From positions 62,001-126,000 of the forward strand of contig NZ_WUWM01000018.1 of assembly GCF_009846885.1 (NCBI RefSeq): a stretch of DNA of 64,000 nt, in the 5' to 3' direction. Source of the stretch: Paenibacillus puerhi. GTDB lineage: Bacteria; Bacillota; Bacilli; Paenibacillales; NBRC-103111. Position 1 is the stretch's first letter, and the number at the start of each line of letters is the position of its first letter. A program made the position numbers and the translations under genes. This document shows, one piece after another, positions 17,663 through 26,610 of this stretch. The notes beneath the pieces are model-generated. The model did not search any database and was not told the origin of the DNA. It was given only the letters and a program-made list of their open reading frames with translations.

Positions 17663-18667
17663 ATGGACAATTTGAAACATTTTTTTGCGAATTTAACCGT
17701 AAGGCGTTTTTTCATTCTCTTGCTGATCTGCGTGATCCTGTTCAGTATTCGGGATATGATGAACCTGGTGCTGCTTACGTTTCTGATCGCGTATATTATG
17801 AACAGTCTTCAGAGGGTGATTACGAGCAGGATCAGCAAGTTTATCACCATCAACAGCAAGATTATTATTGTGCTGCTGTACGCGGCTCTTATTACCGGCT
17901 TCGTTCTGGCTATAATCAACTATTTGCCGAAGGTATTTCATCAGGTCAAGCAGCTCACGGATAATTTGATCGGGTTAACCAATATGCCTGCGCCGCAGGA
18001 TGAGTTCTCCCGCTTCATATACAAGAGCATCAAGGATCTGAACCTCCAATCTTACGTCAAGCAAGGCTTCGAATATATTCTCCGCATCAGCAATTGGGGA
18101 ACGACCTTTGTACTCGCGGTCATTCTCAGCTTGGTTTTTATACTGGAAAAATCCCGGATCGTAGCCTTCACGTCCCGACTGAAGGAAAGCAAGCTGTCCT
18201 GGTTTTATGAAGAGCTCGAATATTTCGGTAAGAAATTCATCTTGTCTTTCGGAAAGGTCATCGAGGCGCAGGTTTTGATCGCGCTGTTCAACACCTTGTT
18301 CACCATCATCGGCCTATGGATCCTGGGATTCCCGTACCTGTTCGCCTTGGCCATCATGATTTTCCTGTTAAGCTTGATCCCCGTGGCGGGCTTCGTCATT
18401 TCACTTATCCCGCTGTGCTTCATCGCCTACAATATCGGCGGGCATATGCTCGTTATCTATGTAGTGGCCATGATCGCCGTTCTTCACTTTCTGGAAGGCT
18501 ACTTGCTGAATCCGAAGCTGATGTCCTCCAAAATGAATCTGCCCATGTTCTATACGTTTATCGTGCTGCTTTTCTCAGAGCATTATCTCGGAATATGGGG
18601 ACTGATTCTGGGTATTCCTATCTTCGTCTTCCTGCTCGATGTTATTGATGTCGATACGTCAAAGTAA
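17663..18667 (+). CDS. AI-2E family transporter (permease)
   Basis: 334 residues with about seven to eight membrane segments. The start (LTVRRFFILLLICVILFSIRD), the long amphipathic loop around residues 90-150, and the C-terminal pair FYTFIVLLFSEHYLGIWGLILGIPIFVFLLDV are typical of the AI-2E/PerM family. Members export autoinducer-2 or act as ion antiporters; the substrate cannot be told from sequence. GGAGATGA lies just before the ATG. Confidence 0.88.
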   Translation: MDNLKHFFANLTVRRFFILLLICVILFSIRDMMNLVLLTFLIAYIMNSLQRVITSRISKFITINSKIIIVLLYAALITGFVLAIINYLPKVFHQVKQLTDNLIGLTNMPAPQDEFSRFIYKSIKDLNLQSYVKQGFEYILRISNWGTTFVLAVILSLVFILEKSRIVAFTSRLKESKLSWFYEELEYFGKKFILSFGKVIEAQVLIALFNTLFTIIGLWILGFPYLFALAIMIFLLSLIPVAGFVISLIPLCFIAYNIGGHMLVIYVVAMIAVLHFLEGYLLNPKLMSSKMNLPMFYTFIVLLFSEHYLGIWGLILGIPIFVFLLDVIDVDTSK

Positions 18668-18765
18668 CGGAATTTGCATCGTGCAGCACTCGTGTTTTAA
18701 ACTAATGTGGAGGGCTCCCCAGCCCATCTAAGAGCCGGATGGCAAATGGGAACAGGGAAGGAATT

Positions 18766-19521
18766 ATGGGAATGAATCAGCTTGCTATGAATGAATTGAA
18801 ACGGTTTAGAGACGAAATTACCCGATTCATGATGATGTATAAATTTGCTCTCGATGTGATGGAAACCCGAATCGGGGTGTTGGTGGAGGAATTTCAATTT
18901 CTGCATGAGTATAATCCGATCGAACATACCAAGTCGCGTCTGAAATCGCCGGAAAGCATCTTGAATAAGCTGTACCGCAAGGGCGGAGACATCTCTTTCC
19001 CCGGTATTCGCGAGCATATCAAGGATATCGCCGGGCTTCGCATCACGTGCTCGTTCCTGTCGGACATCTATGTAATCAGCGACATGCTGAAGAACCAGGT
19101 GGACCTCACCGTGCTGGAGGAAAAGGATTATATCCGCAATCCGAAGCCCAATGGCTATCAAAGCCTGCACCTGCTGATCGAGGTGCCGGTGAATATGTCC
19201 GACCGTCAGGAGCGCGTATGCGTCGAAGTGCAGATCCGGACGATCGCGATGGACTTCTGGGCCAGCTTGGAGCACAAGATCTACTACAAGTACAAGCAGG
19301 GGAACGAGACGGTACCGGCGAGGCTGCTGGAGGAGCTGAAGGAGGCTGCCCAGGCGGCATCGGCTCTGGACCGGCAGATGGAGCGTCTGCACAAGGAAGT
19401 GGAAGGTATCGAGGAAGAACGGTCCTTATCGGCAGAGGGCAAGGAAAACCGGATTGTGATCAGCAACCAGCAGTATGCTTTGCCTCAGGCGTTTCTCGAT
19501 CTGATGAACCCGGGTAAGTAA
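18766..19521 (+). CDS. relP: Small alarmone synthetase, RelP/YwaC type
   Basis: 251 residues from the ATG at 18766 (ATG 18772 is equally plausible; an upstream ATG at 18739 lacks a ribosome site). It makes (p)ppGpp from ATP and GDP or GTP. The synthetase motifs fit RelP/YwaC closely: YKFALDVMETRI, NPIEHTKSRLKSPESI, IAGLRI, NPKPNGYQSLH and AMDFWASLEHKIYYK. There is no hydrolase, TGS or ACT domain. A charged C-terminal tail of about 50 residues goes beyond the usual length of about 210. Expression of such enzymes is commonly tied to envelope stress. The DUF1232 gene follows 41 bases later. Confidence 0.92.
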   Translation: MGMNQLAMNELKRFRDEITRFMMMYKFALDVMETRIGVLVEEFQFLHEYNPIEHTKSRLKSPESILNKLYRKGGDISFPGIREHIKDIAGLRITCSFLSDIYVISDMLKNQVDLTVLEEKDYIRNPKPNGYQSLHLLIEVPVNMSDRQERVCVEVQIRTIAMDFWASLEHKIYYKYKQGNETVPARLLEELKEAAQAASALDRQMERLHKEVEGIEEERSLSAEGKENRIVISNQQYALPQAFLDLMNPGK

Positions 19522-19562
19522 GTCTACCGGAAGGCAAAACGATCGGAAGGAGGTGCGCGAAG

Positions 19563-19979
19563 ATGGAAAATTCCAAGTATCAGAAGCACTATTCGGCAGA
19601 CGGGTTCTGGTCCAAGATGGCGCGCCATGCCCGGGATGCCGGACTGAAGGTAGTCTACTGCGGATTGCTGCTGTTCTATGCGCTGGAGAGCCCCAAGACG
19701 CCGCTCAAAGCCAAGATTCAGATCTACGGCGCGCTCGGGTACTTGATTCTCCCGCTGGATATCGTACCTGATCTGCTGCCGGCAGTCGGCTATGTCGATG
19801 ATCTGGGAGCGTTGATGCTCGCGCTTGGCGCCGTATCGAAAAGTATAGACAGCAGCGTGAAGCAGAAGGCCTCTCTGAAGCTTCAGGAATTTTTCGGAGA
19901 GTCCGCGGCGGCAAGTCCCGATATCATCGAAGTCGAGGCGCATCTTCAGGCCGAGGATGAGCAGGCGAGGCCGGTTTAG
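19563..19979 (+). CDS. DUF1232 (YkvA-type) membrane protein
   Basis: 138 residues with GGAAGGAGG upstream. The family signature lies at residues 50-85: TPLKAKIQIYGALGYLILPLDIVPDLLP, with GYVDDLGAL following. One or two hydrophobic segments are visible. The function of DUF1232 proteins is unknown. It probably shares a transcript with relP. Confidence 0.85.
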   Translation: MENSKYQKHYSADGFWSKMARHARDAGLKVVYCGLLLFYALESPKTPLKAKIQIYGALGYLILPLDIVPDLLPAVGYVDDLGALMLALGAVSKSIDSSVKQKASLKLQEFFGESAAASPDIIEVEAHLQAEDEQARPV

Positions 19980-20014
19980 GTCTGGCCAAAGCCATCGCAG
20001 GAAATGCGCAGAAT

Positions 20015-20054
20015 GACGAAGAAGCGTGTCTGCAAGCAGACACGCTTCTTCGTC
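20015..20054. terminator. Perfect 19-bp inverted repeat between convergent genes
   Basis: Two 19-base arms (beginning GACGAAGAAGCG and ending CGCTTCTTCGTC) with a 2-base spacer lie between the DUF1232 stop and the carbonic anhydrase stop. The long perfect stem and its position make a bidirectional terminator likely, although the T tails are short. Confidence 0.8.
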
Positions 20055-20068
20055 ATCCGGGACGGTTC

Positions 20069-20650
20069 TCACGATCCGAACGCCGGGTCCTCCTTGTAAC
20101 CCTCGACGAGGAGCTCCAGCGTACCGGTGTCCGGATGCATGATGAAGCCATGGACGGGAACGGTCGGCGGAACCAGCGGGTGGTTGCGGATAATTTCAAC
20201 GCTGTGCAGCACACCCTCCTCGGGGCTTTCAAACCCCCGCAAAAAACGCTCCATACGGATACCGGAGTGCTCCAGCGTAGACAACACCTGCTCGCTAATC
20301 CCCTGTTCCTTGAACTTGGACACCATAGCTTTCGCATCCAGCTTGGTCATCCCGCAGCCATAATGCCCGATGACGAGCACCTCGCGAGCGCCCATCTCGT
20401 AGATGGCGATCAGGATGCTCCGCATGGCGCTGCCGAAGGGCTGGGTAAGAATCGCCCCAGCGTTTTTGATGATCTTGGCATCGCCGTTGCGCAGGTTAAG
20501 CGCCTTGGGCAGAAGCTCGACCAGCCGGGTATCCATACAGGTGAGAATCGCGATCTTCTTATCCGGATATTTATCGGTCAGATAAGCTTCATATTCCTTC
20601 TGATCTACAAATTGCTTATTATATTCCATGAGCTGTGAAACCAATGACAT
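20069..20650 (-). CDS. Beta-carbonic anhydrase
   Basis: 193 residues. It interconverts carbon dioxide and bicarbonate with a zinc bound by Cys38 (TCMDTR), a His and a second Cys (GHYGCGM); Asp40 and Arg42 form the usual dyad. Length and motif order fit the short beta-class enzymes such as B. subtilis YtiB. Cytosolic, single gene. Confidence 0.92.
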   Translation of the reverse strand: MSLVSQLMEYNKQFVDQKEYEAYLTDKYPDKKIAILTCMDTRLVELLPKALNLRNGDAKIIKNAGAILTQPFGSAMRSILIAIYEMGAREVLVIGHYGCGMTKLDAKAMVSKFKEQGISEQVLSTLEHSGIRMERFLRGFESPEEGVLHSVEIIRNHPLVPPTVPVHGFIMHPDTGTLELLVEGYKEDPAFGS

Positions 20651-20723
20651 GCGCAGAACTCCCTCTCGAATACCTTTATTTCTATTATTTCATGCCTATT
20701 CGTAGGGAGTCAACCCGTTTTAT

Positions 20724-20879
20724 TTAGGTTTCGCTTGTATCGTCGGTCGATTCCGGCTCGGTATATTGGCTCTGATCCCCACCGTAAATATAGTCCTTGG
20801 TATAGTCCATGCCCGATCCGTCGCCGACCTCAATAGCATGCTCGGCTTTAAAGCTATCATTCGCTTGCTGCTGATCCAT
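20724..20879 (-). CDS. Small acidic hypothetical protein
   Basis: 51 residues from an ATG with a near-perfect AGGAGGTG upstream; the longer open frame beginning at 21008 has no such site. The product is strongly acidic and hydrophilic (MDQQQANDSF, GGDQSQYTEPESTDDTSET), like small spore or stress proteins of Bacilli, but I do not recognise a family. Confidence 0.65.
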   Translation of the reverse strand: MDQQQANDSFKAEHAIEVGDGSGMDYTKDYIYGGDQSQYTEPESTDDTSET

Positions 20880-21055
20880 GAGTAACACCTCCTGAGCATA
20901 GCTTGCGGAAAGAAAGACGGTATTATGCGCTAGCAGCCCGCTCGCTCTCCGAACCGGGTTCCGTGAAGAACAAAATGACCGTATGAGCTCGTTCATGCTA
21001 GAATACATGCAGAAGCCCTTTTCTAAAAGGGATAGAAACGGATGCGAGTGAAAAA

Positions 21056-21697
21056 ATGATGATCTCCGACTTGTTGGACCAAATTACAGAGGATAACGTC
21101 AGGAGGCTGCTGGAGCAATACAGGTCGCTCGGGCCGCTGCCTGGACTTGTGCTGCCCTTTCTCAAATCATTTGTGCCTCCTCTTCCTACGCTGGTTATTG
21201 TAGGCGTTAATGCGGCCGTATACGGGCTATGGCTCGGCTTCCTTTACTCCTGGCTGGGGATTGTGGCAGGCTGCGTGACGACGTTCTGGATTTTGCGCGG
21301 TATAGCCGGACATCGAATCGCCCAGCGCTGGGCGCGCAAGCCCAAGGTAGCGAAAGCGATGGCCTGGATCCGTCGCAATGCGTTCAGCTATGTATTTTTG
21401 CTCAGCATATCGCCGGTAGGCCCTTTCGTCGTAATTAATGTGGCGGCGGCTGTCGCCCGGATGCCGCTCCGCTCTTTTATCCTGGCGATAGCGCTTGGCA
21501 AAGCGGTCATGGTATTCGCCGTCTCTTATATCGGCCACGATCCCGAGAGATATTTCGAGAACCCGCTCCAGCTGCTGTATATAGCGGGGTTCATCGTAGT
21601 CTCGCTGCTGATCAGCCGCAGGATAGAGGCTCGGTTTGCCCGAGCGGAGGAGGCATCGGGCCAAGCCGAAGACAGGGAAGGAGGAATAGGCCGATGA
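21056..21697 (+). CDS. TVP38/TMEM64-like VTT-domain membrane protein
   Basis: 213 residues with about five hydrophobic segments. The central stretch (FLKSFVPPLPTLVIVGVNAAVYGLWLG, then AFSYVFLLSISPVGPFVVINVAAAVARM) fits the VTT/DedA-like domain of TVP38/TMEM64 proteins, which are linked to lipid scrambling or undecaprenyl phosphate recycling. Its stop overlaps the next start (ATGA), so the two genes are translationally coupled. The ribosome site is weak (GCGAGTG); ATG 21059 is an alternative. Confidence 0.8.
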   Translation: MMISDLLDQITEDNVRRLLEQYRSLGPLPGLVLPFLKSFVPPLPTLVIVGVNAAVYGLWLGFLYSWLGIVAGCVTTFWILRGIAGHRIAQRWARKPKVAKAMAWIRRNAFSYVFLLSISPVGPFVVINVAAAVARMPLRSFILAIALGKAVMVFAVSYIGHDPERYFENPLQLLYIAGFIVVSLLISRRIEARFARAEEASGQAEDREGGIGR

Positions 21698-22881
21698 CCG
21701 AGCTGCAGCATGGACAAACCCGGGAACGGCTCAATGAGGTGGATGTAATCCGGGGCTTTGCGGTCATCGGTATTTTTCTGGTCAATGTGCCGGAGATGAT
21801 CGGGAACGGTATCTCTTTCCAGCCCGTATACGCAGCGGGGGATTCCTGGCTGAGGCTGCTCTACGACATGTTTGTGCAGACCAAGTTTTATTCGCTGTTT
21901 GCCTTCTTGTTCGGACTTGGTTTTTACTTGTTCATGGAAGGTGCCGAGCGGCGCGGCCGAAAGCCCAAGCGGTTGTTTGCCAGGAGGCTGACCGTGCTGC
22001 TCGCGCTCGGATTGGCGCATGCGGTGCTGCTTTGGTATGGCGATGTTCTCTATACGTACGCGCTGGTAGGTTTCATGCTCCTGTTGTTCTACCGGCGAAA
22101 GCCGCGGACGGTCCTGGTGTGGGGCATCCTCCTATGCAGCTTATTCGCCCTGCTCCTCGCGCTGCTCATGGGGCTCATCCACGTCCTCGGATTAGGAGAC
22201 GAGCTGAGCAGGCCGGAATTCGCTGCTGTTCCAGATATGGCAGGACGCATCCGTTTTCTGCTCGGCAGCGGCATAGGCAATGTATTCTTGATGGGCATGG
22301 ATATCCTCGGATTGTTTCTGCTCGGGCTGTATGCGGGCAAGAAGCGCTGGTTCGAAGCAGGCGGACATCAGGAAGGCCGGCGCATTCGGACTGTGCAGGC
22401 GGCGGCTCTCGCTCTTTCCCTACTCCTGTTTATCCCGATGATCCGCTATTATATGGGGCATAGCGACGCGTACAACTCGCAGGACATCTATGTGTACATC
22501 CATCTGACCGGTAAAACGATGGCGGTGTTCTACGTATGTACTTGGCTGTGTCTTATGCGTTCCGAAACAGGGACGGTTCGCTTCAGCGGCCTGGCGGCGC
22601 TCGGACGTATGGCCTTGACGAGTTACCTGGTGCAGTCTGCTCTTACGATGCTTCTTGTATCTTTGCTCGGGTCACGTGCCGCCGGGCTGCCCCTCTGGAC
22701 TGGGGCGTTGTATGCCGTGCTTGTATCGGTCCTGCAGGTAGGGGCGAGTCTGCTGTGGCTGCGCCGTTACCGGATGGGGCCGGTGGAATGGATATGGCGG
22801 GCGGCCGTGTATGGGAGCTGGCCGAGTTTCCGGCTTTCTCCACGGGACGGATATGGGAACGAGAAGGGGAATGCTGTATAA
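21694..22881 (+). CDS. DUF418/YeiB-family membrane protein
   Basis: 395 residues. The N-terminus RLNEVDVIRGFAVIGIFLVN is diagnostic of the YeiB group, and the C-terminal half is DUF418 (LAALGRMALTSYLVQSAL). About ten membrane segments. The family is suspected to act in transport or in acyl transfer at the membrane; the function is unproven. Coupled to the VTT-domain gene by a 4-base overlap. Confidence 0.88.
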   Translation: MTELQHGQTRERLNEVDVIRGFAVIGIFLVNVPEMIGNGISFQPVYAAGDSWLRLLYDMFVQTKFYSLFAFLFGLGFYLFMEGAERRGRKPKRLFARRLTVLLALGLAHAVLLWYGDVLYTYALVGFMLLLFYRRKPRTVLVWGILLCSLFALLLALLMGLIHVLGLGDELSRPEFAAVPDMAGRIRFLLGSGIGNVFLMGMDILGLFLLGLYAGKKRWFEAGGHQEGRRIRTVQAAALALSLLLFIPMIRYYMGHSDAYNSQDIYVYIHLTGKTMAVFYVCTWLCLMRSETGTVRFSGLAALGRMALTSYLVQSALTMLLVSLLGSRAAGLPLWTGALYAVLVSVLQVGASLLWLRRYRMGPVEWIWRAAVYGSWPSFRLSPRDGYGNEKGNAV

Positions 22882-22955
22882 TAGACAAAGTGGGAACATC
22901 TATTCGTCCGTTTTCGTTCGCTACCCTAATCTAAACTGGTGGAGGAGGGTCATTC

Positions 22956-24092
22956 ATGCCGTTTACGTTTCAGGCTCATGAATATCCGCTTAGCCCTGGT
23001 TGTTACTTGATGAAGAACGACTCGGGTCACATTCTCTATGTCGGCAAGTCCAAGTGCCTGCGCAACCGTCTTCGCTCCTACTTCGGACAAACCCATGCCA
23101 GCAAACGAATCCGGCAGCTCGTCTCCGAGATCGCCTCGATCGAGGTCGTACTCGTCAATAATGAGTCCGAGAGCTTGCTGCTGGAGAATAATCTGATCAA
23201 AATCCACAAGCCCCCTTATAACCGGGCCTTGAAGAGAGATAATAGCGGCTACGCCTATCTTCAGCTGACGGCGGAGCGGCTGCCCCGCCTGGAGGTGTAT
23301 TACCGCAACCGCGGCCGGCGGCTGCCGCCGGTCACGGGAGCGTCCGCCGGTTCGACGCGCAAGCGGAACGTGGCGGATGACGGGGGGCAGCGCCTAGGCC
23401 CCTTCCAAAGCAGCCGGTTCCGCGATGCGCTGCTCGAATTCGTCACCGATCATTACGGGCTTCGCACCTGCTCGGCGCTGCCCAAGAAGGTATGTCTGCT
23501 GTATCATATCGGCAAATGCAGCGGCGTATGCGAAGGGATGATCTCCGAGGAGGAGTACCGGGAGAGAGCCCGGCAGGCTGCGGGGCTGCTGGCCCATCAG
23601 GGCGAAGCGCTGATCGGAGCGATGAGCGAACGGATGGCCTGGTACGCGGAGCGGCTTGAGTTCGAGAAGGCGCAGAACATGCTGAACCATATCCGCAATC
23701 TGCAGAAAGCTCCGGACAAGCAGATCGTCGACCGCGAAGGCGTTCTCGATCAGGACGTGCTGTATTTCGGAGAGAACGGCGTGATGGTCGCCAAGGTGCA
23801 GCAAGGCATGCTGCGGGATTTCCAGCTGCACGAACTGGAGGCAGGAGGGAAAGAGACGGCCTGCGATCGTTTCCTGGTGGACCGCTATGCGGATAATCCG
23901 CCTCATGAGCTGATCGTGAACCGGATCGTCGATCCAGCCTTCGTACGCTCTTGTCTGCGCCGGCGCGGGAGAAAGGCTCCGGTCATTACCCGGCCCAAGC
24001 GAGGTTTGAAGTATGACCTGCTGCAGCTGTGCAAGCATAACTACGAGTACCGGATGGGCAGGACGTTTCCTCCCGAAGAGGAGCAGGCCTAG
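22956..24092 (+). CDS. UvrC-like GIY-YIG protein lacking the RNase H half
   Basis: 378 residues, against about 600 for UvrC. Residues 8-95 are a GIY-YIG nuclease domain as in UvrC (GCYLMKNDSGHILYVGKSK, catalytic Glu in SLLLENNLIKIHKPPYN). A Cys cluster (CLLYHIGKCSGVC) and a UVR-like helix pair (residues 225-260) follow. The C-terminal RNase H-like and helix-hairpin-helix domains are missing, yet the frame ends cleanly before a perfect terminator. By analogy with E. coli Cho it could make only the 3' incision in damaged DNA. A poorly conserved insert lies at about residues 105-150. Confidence 0.82.
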   Translation: MPFTFQAHEYPLSPGCYLMKNDSGHILYVGKSKCLRNRLRSYFGQTHASKRIRQLVSEIASIEVVLVNNESESLLLENNLIKIHKPPYNRALKRDNSGYAYLQLTAERLPRLEVYYRNRGRRLPPVTGASAGSTRKRNVADDGGQRLGPFQSSRFRDALLEFVTDHYGLRTCSALPKKVCLLYHIGKCSGVCEGMISEEEYRERARQAAGLLAHQGEALIGAMSERMAWYAERLEFEKAQNMLNHIRNLQKAPDKQIVDREGVLDQDVLYFGENGVMVAKVQQGMLRDFQLHELEAGGKETACDRFLVDRYADNPPHELIVNRIVDPAFVRSCLRRRGRKAPVITRPKRGLKYDLLQLCKHNYEYRMGRTFPPEEEQA

Positions 24093-24110
24093 CCGGGCGA
24101 CGGTCACATC

Positions 24111-24143
24111 AAAAAGGATTTGCCCACAGGGCAAATCCTTTTT
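24111..24143 (+). terminator. Rho-independent terminator of the UvrC-like gene
   Basis: A perfect 15-bp stem (AAAAAGGATTTGCCC / GGGCAAATCCTTTTT) with a 3-base loop lies directly after the stop and carries its own T run. It may also act leftward on transcripts from the stress gene at 24215. Confidence 0.92.
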
Positions 24144-24214
24144 GAACGTTACAAAGTGTTTAAGCCGGCTAGAGTGCTCTAGCGCTGGAAACCCTCTGTA
24201 CCCCAGAGAACCGT

Positions 24215-24904
24215 TTAGTGCCGGCGGGTTACCCCGTCCTCTTCCAAGGTCCGATCGCGATTACGATCGATCTTACCGTCGAGACGGTCAATCGCGTCGC
24301 GGGTGGAGTCAACGGCATGATGAGCCGTGTCTTTTGTCCGTTCCCAAGCGCGCTCGATGGGGCCATCCGTATGGTGGGCTGCGCCCACATCAGCCTCCGG
24401 GTATCGGGAATACCACTTTTCATTCAGTGTACGGTTATTGCGGAAGGTGTCGATCGCTTTGCGATCTCTCGTGGCATCGGATTCGACCAATACCAGAATT
24501 TTACCTTCCTTCACATATTCTTCATAAGCGCGGGCCTCATCCTCGGGGATACCCAGGCCGATCAGACCGCCGACGATTCCCCCGGCTCCGGCTCCGACTG
24601 CGGCTCCGGCGAGCGTTGCTGCGATAGGACCCGCGGCCAGTATCGGTCCGATAGCCGGAATGGCGAGCGCGCCGATCCCCGCGAGAAGTCCGGTAACGCC
24701 TCCGACTACACCGCCGGTGGCGGCCCCGGTAACGGCGCCTGTTTCTACGTTAGTCCCGGTATCCTTGGAGATGGAGTCGAGATCGCCGCGATTTTTCCCG
24801 ATGAGGGAAATATCCTCGGAGCGATAGCCATCTCTTTTCAATTGCTCGATAACCCGGATCGCTTCTTCCTCGTTATTGAATACACCGACAATTTGTTTGC
24901 TCAT
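24215..24904 (-). CDS. General stress protein, YflT/GSP17M-like, with glycine zipper
   Basis: 229 residues from the ATG at 24904, which has GGGAGG upstream; the frame extends back to 24997 without a start signal. Residues 1-55 match the GSP17M/YflT domain (QIVGVFNNEEEAIRVIEQLKRDGY, ISLIGK). Residues 70-135 are Gly/Ala-rich with repeated GG pairs, a hydrophobic glycine-zipper stretch. The tail is charged. Such proteins belong to the general stress regulon of Bacilli, function unknown. A SigB-like promoter lies about 65 bases upstream. Confidence 0.82.
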   Translation of the reverse strand: MSKQIVGVFNNEEEAIRVIEQLKRDGYRSEDISLIGKNRGDLDSISKDTGTNVETGAVTGAATGGVVGGVTGLLAGIGALAIPAIGPILAAGPIAATLAGAAVGAGAGGIVGGLIGLGIPEDEARAYEEYVKEGKILVLVESDATRDRKAIDTFRNNRTLNEKWYSRYPEADVGAAHHTDGPIERAWERTKDTAHHAVDSTRDAIDRLDGKIDRNRDRTLEEDGVTRRH

Positions 24905-24969
24905 TCGAATAACCTCCCATTTGGTAGTGGGTGCTTTATCCTCAGCAGCCCTGTCGTGCTCACGATTAT

Positions 24970-24995
24970 TTAACCTTGTCACTCCTCGTTTAAAC
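24970..24995 (-). promoter_or_regulatory. SigB-like promoter of the stress gene (candidate)
   Basis: On the minus strand GTTTAA, 14 bases, then GGTTAA resembles the SigB consensus GTTTAA-N12-15-GGGWAW; the -35 matches fully and the -10 in four of six bases. The position upstream of a YflT-like gene fits. SigB is not present in all Paenibacillaceae, so the match is suggestive only. Confidence 0.35.
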
Positions 24996-25209
24996 AAGCA
25001 GAGTTGAGCTTATCCGATCAAAGTTGTACACAATCGCATGCAGGCTGTCGAACGTTATACAGGTGTGCTCCGAAAGTATCCGGCCTTTCTGGCGAGGTAA
25101 AAAGGTGTATACTGGACCAAAGGCGGGTCAGGATTCCGTTCCGAAGTCCAACGCTGGAAGCTGCGGGGCTTGTTATACTGGGAATACAAAGATGGAATGG
25201 AGAGATAGC

Positions 25210-26175
25210 ATGAAAAAAAGCTTTGGCTATATTTTAATTGCGGTCGGTGTGCTAATAGCCATAAATGCCGCCAACCCCATGCGTTTTATTTCAGGAGAAG
25301 GATGGATATTTCGCTCGCAGAAAGTCCATGAGGAGCAATCGCTGGAGATCGGAGGAATCCGCAGCATACAGATCGAGTCGGGGAGTACCGATGTGGAGAT
25401 CGCGCCCGGCAGCTCGGATCGGATACAGGTATGGCTGAGCGGCAAGGCAAGCGGGAAATATGCCGATAAGCTGCAGCTTAGCGTGGAGCCGCAGGGAGAT
25501 ATGGCCAGGATCGTAGTCGATATTCCCAATCAAACCGGCTTTGGCTTTCAGAAGCGCAGCCTGAATCTGCATGTCGAGGTACCGGAGGCCCAGTGGAAAT
25601 CCCTGGCGGTGGAAAGCTCCAGCGGCGATATCCGGCTTGAGCAAGTGAAGGCGGATCAGCTGCGAGTGAAAGCGAGCAGCGGGGACCTTCATCTGGAGCA
25701 GCTGAAGGGAGAGAGGATTACGGCCATTGCTTCGAGCGGCGATATACGAGCGGTTGAGCTCGAGGCGACGACGGTCGATCTGCATACGAGCTCGGGCAAT
25801 ATTACAGCGGACCGTTATACGGCCGGCGAATTGAAGTTCGAGGCAACCAGCGGCGATGTGACGCTGATGGATGGGCAGGGGATCGTTTCGGGGCATACCA
25901 CATCCGGAGGGATTCGGCTGGAGGCCGATGAATTGACCCGCCACACGGAGCTGAAGGGAACAAGCGGGGACGTCGTCGTGGCGCTTTCCAACAAACCGAA
26001 GTCCTTGAAGCTGGAGTACGGCAGCGGCTCCGGCGAAGGAAAGGTAGAATGGGAAGGCTTGTCTTACACCGTCAGACAGGAGGAAGGCAGGCGTATCGAG
26101 GGGACCTACGGTACAGGCGAGGTCAAGCTAAGTGTCCGTACCAGCTCGGGAGATTTCAAGCTGGAGAAGCGCTGA
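25210..26175 (+). CDS. DUF4097 beta-repeat protein, membrane-anchored
   Basis: 321 residues from the ATG at 25210, preceded by GGAGAG. One N-terminal hydrophobic segment (YILIAVGVLIAINAANP) anchors or exports it. The rest is a right-handed beta-repeat of DUF4097 type, with the recurring S-S-G-D motif about every 20 residues (ESSSGDIRLEQ, ASSGDLHLEQL, TSGDVTLMDG, RTSSGDFKLEKR). Family members are thought to sit at the envelope, often with LiaFSR-type stress systems. No such genes are adjacent. Confidence 0.82.
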   Translation: MKKSFGYILIAVGVLIAINAANPMRFISGEGWIFRSQKVHEEQSLEIGGIRSIQIESGSTDVEIAPGSSDRIQVWLSGKASGKYADKLQLSVEPQGDMARIVVDIPNQTGFGFQKRSLNLHVEVPEAQWKSLAVESSSGDIRLEQVKADQLRVKASSGDLHLEQLKGERITAIASSGDIRAVELEATTVDLHTSSGNITADRYTAGELKFEATSGDVTLMDGQGIVSGHTTSGGIRLEADELTRHTELKGTSGDVVVALSNKPKSLKLEYGSGSGEGKVEWEGLSYTVRQEEGRRIEGTYGTGEVKLSVRTSSGDFKLEKR

Positions 26176-26252
26176 CCGGACGGTCAACGCTTTTCTTCGG
26201 ATTAGGCCCCCGAACGAGCGGCAGGACATATCCCGGAATAGAAAGCGGCATG

Positions 26253-26281
26253 AAAAAAGCACAAACCGGATCGGTTTGTGC
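26253..26281. terminator. Bidirectional terminator between DUF4097 and ydjO-like genes
   Basis: A perfect 10-bp stem (GCACAAACCG / CGGTTTGTGC) with a 3-base loop. On the minus strand it is followed at once by TTTTTT, and on the plus strand by a CGTCTTTTT tail. Confidence 0.85.
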
Positions 26282-26323
26282 CCGCGTCTTTTTGGCCGTG
26301 GCAAGGCGCAGCATTCAGCTAAG

Positions 26324-26512
26324 CTAGTGCTTCTTCAAAACCGGAAGCAGCTTCGAGCCTTGAACCATGGCCGAGCTGCATAACGGACAAAGCGGATCCT
26401 GCTCAAACGAAAAGCTGTCTCTCATCCAGCAGGAACAGCCCGCTTGACTGCATGTCCAAATGGCGGTCTCTTCCTGTGGAGTCGGTTCTGCGGATTTTTT
26501 GGAAAAATACAT
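26324..26512 (-). CDS. YdjO-like cold-inducible zinc-ribbon protein
   Basis: 62 residues with AAGGAGG upstream. Four cysteines in two knuckles (TCSQAGCSCW and PLCPLCSS) define the YdjO family, small proteins usually encoded next to a cold-shock gene. It lies 98 bases behind csp on the same strand, with a hairpin in the gap, so it is probably a lower-level readthrough product of the cold-shock transcript. Confidence 0.85.
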   Translation of the reverse strand: MYFSKKSAEPTPQEETAIWTCSQAGCSCWMRDSFSFEQDPLCPLCSSAMVQGSKLLPVLKKH

Positions 26513-26563
26513 CGCACATTCCTCCTTGTCTTCTCATCCGGCTAAAAGTGAGCTTAAAAAGCG

Positions 26564-26594
26564 AAAAAGAACCGTCCCGTCTGGCACGGTTCTT
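26564..26594 (-). terminator. Terminator/attenuator between csp and ydjO-like gene
   Basis: AAGAACCGT and ACGGTTCTT form a 9-bp stem followed on the minus strand by TTTTTC. It lies just after the csp stop and should make most transcripts monocistronic. Confidence 0.8.
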
Positions 26595-26610
26595 CCTACG
26601 TTGGCGACAA

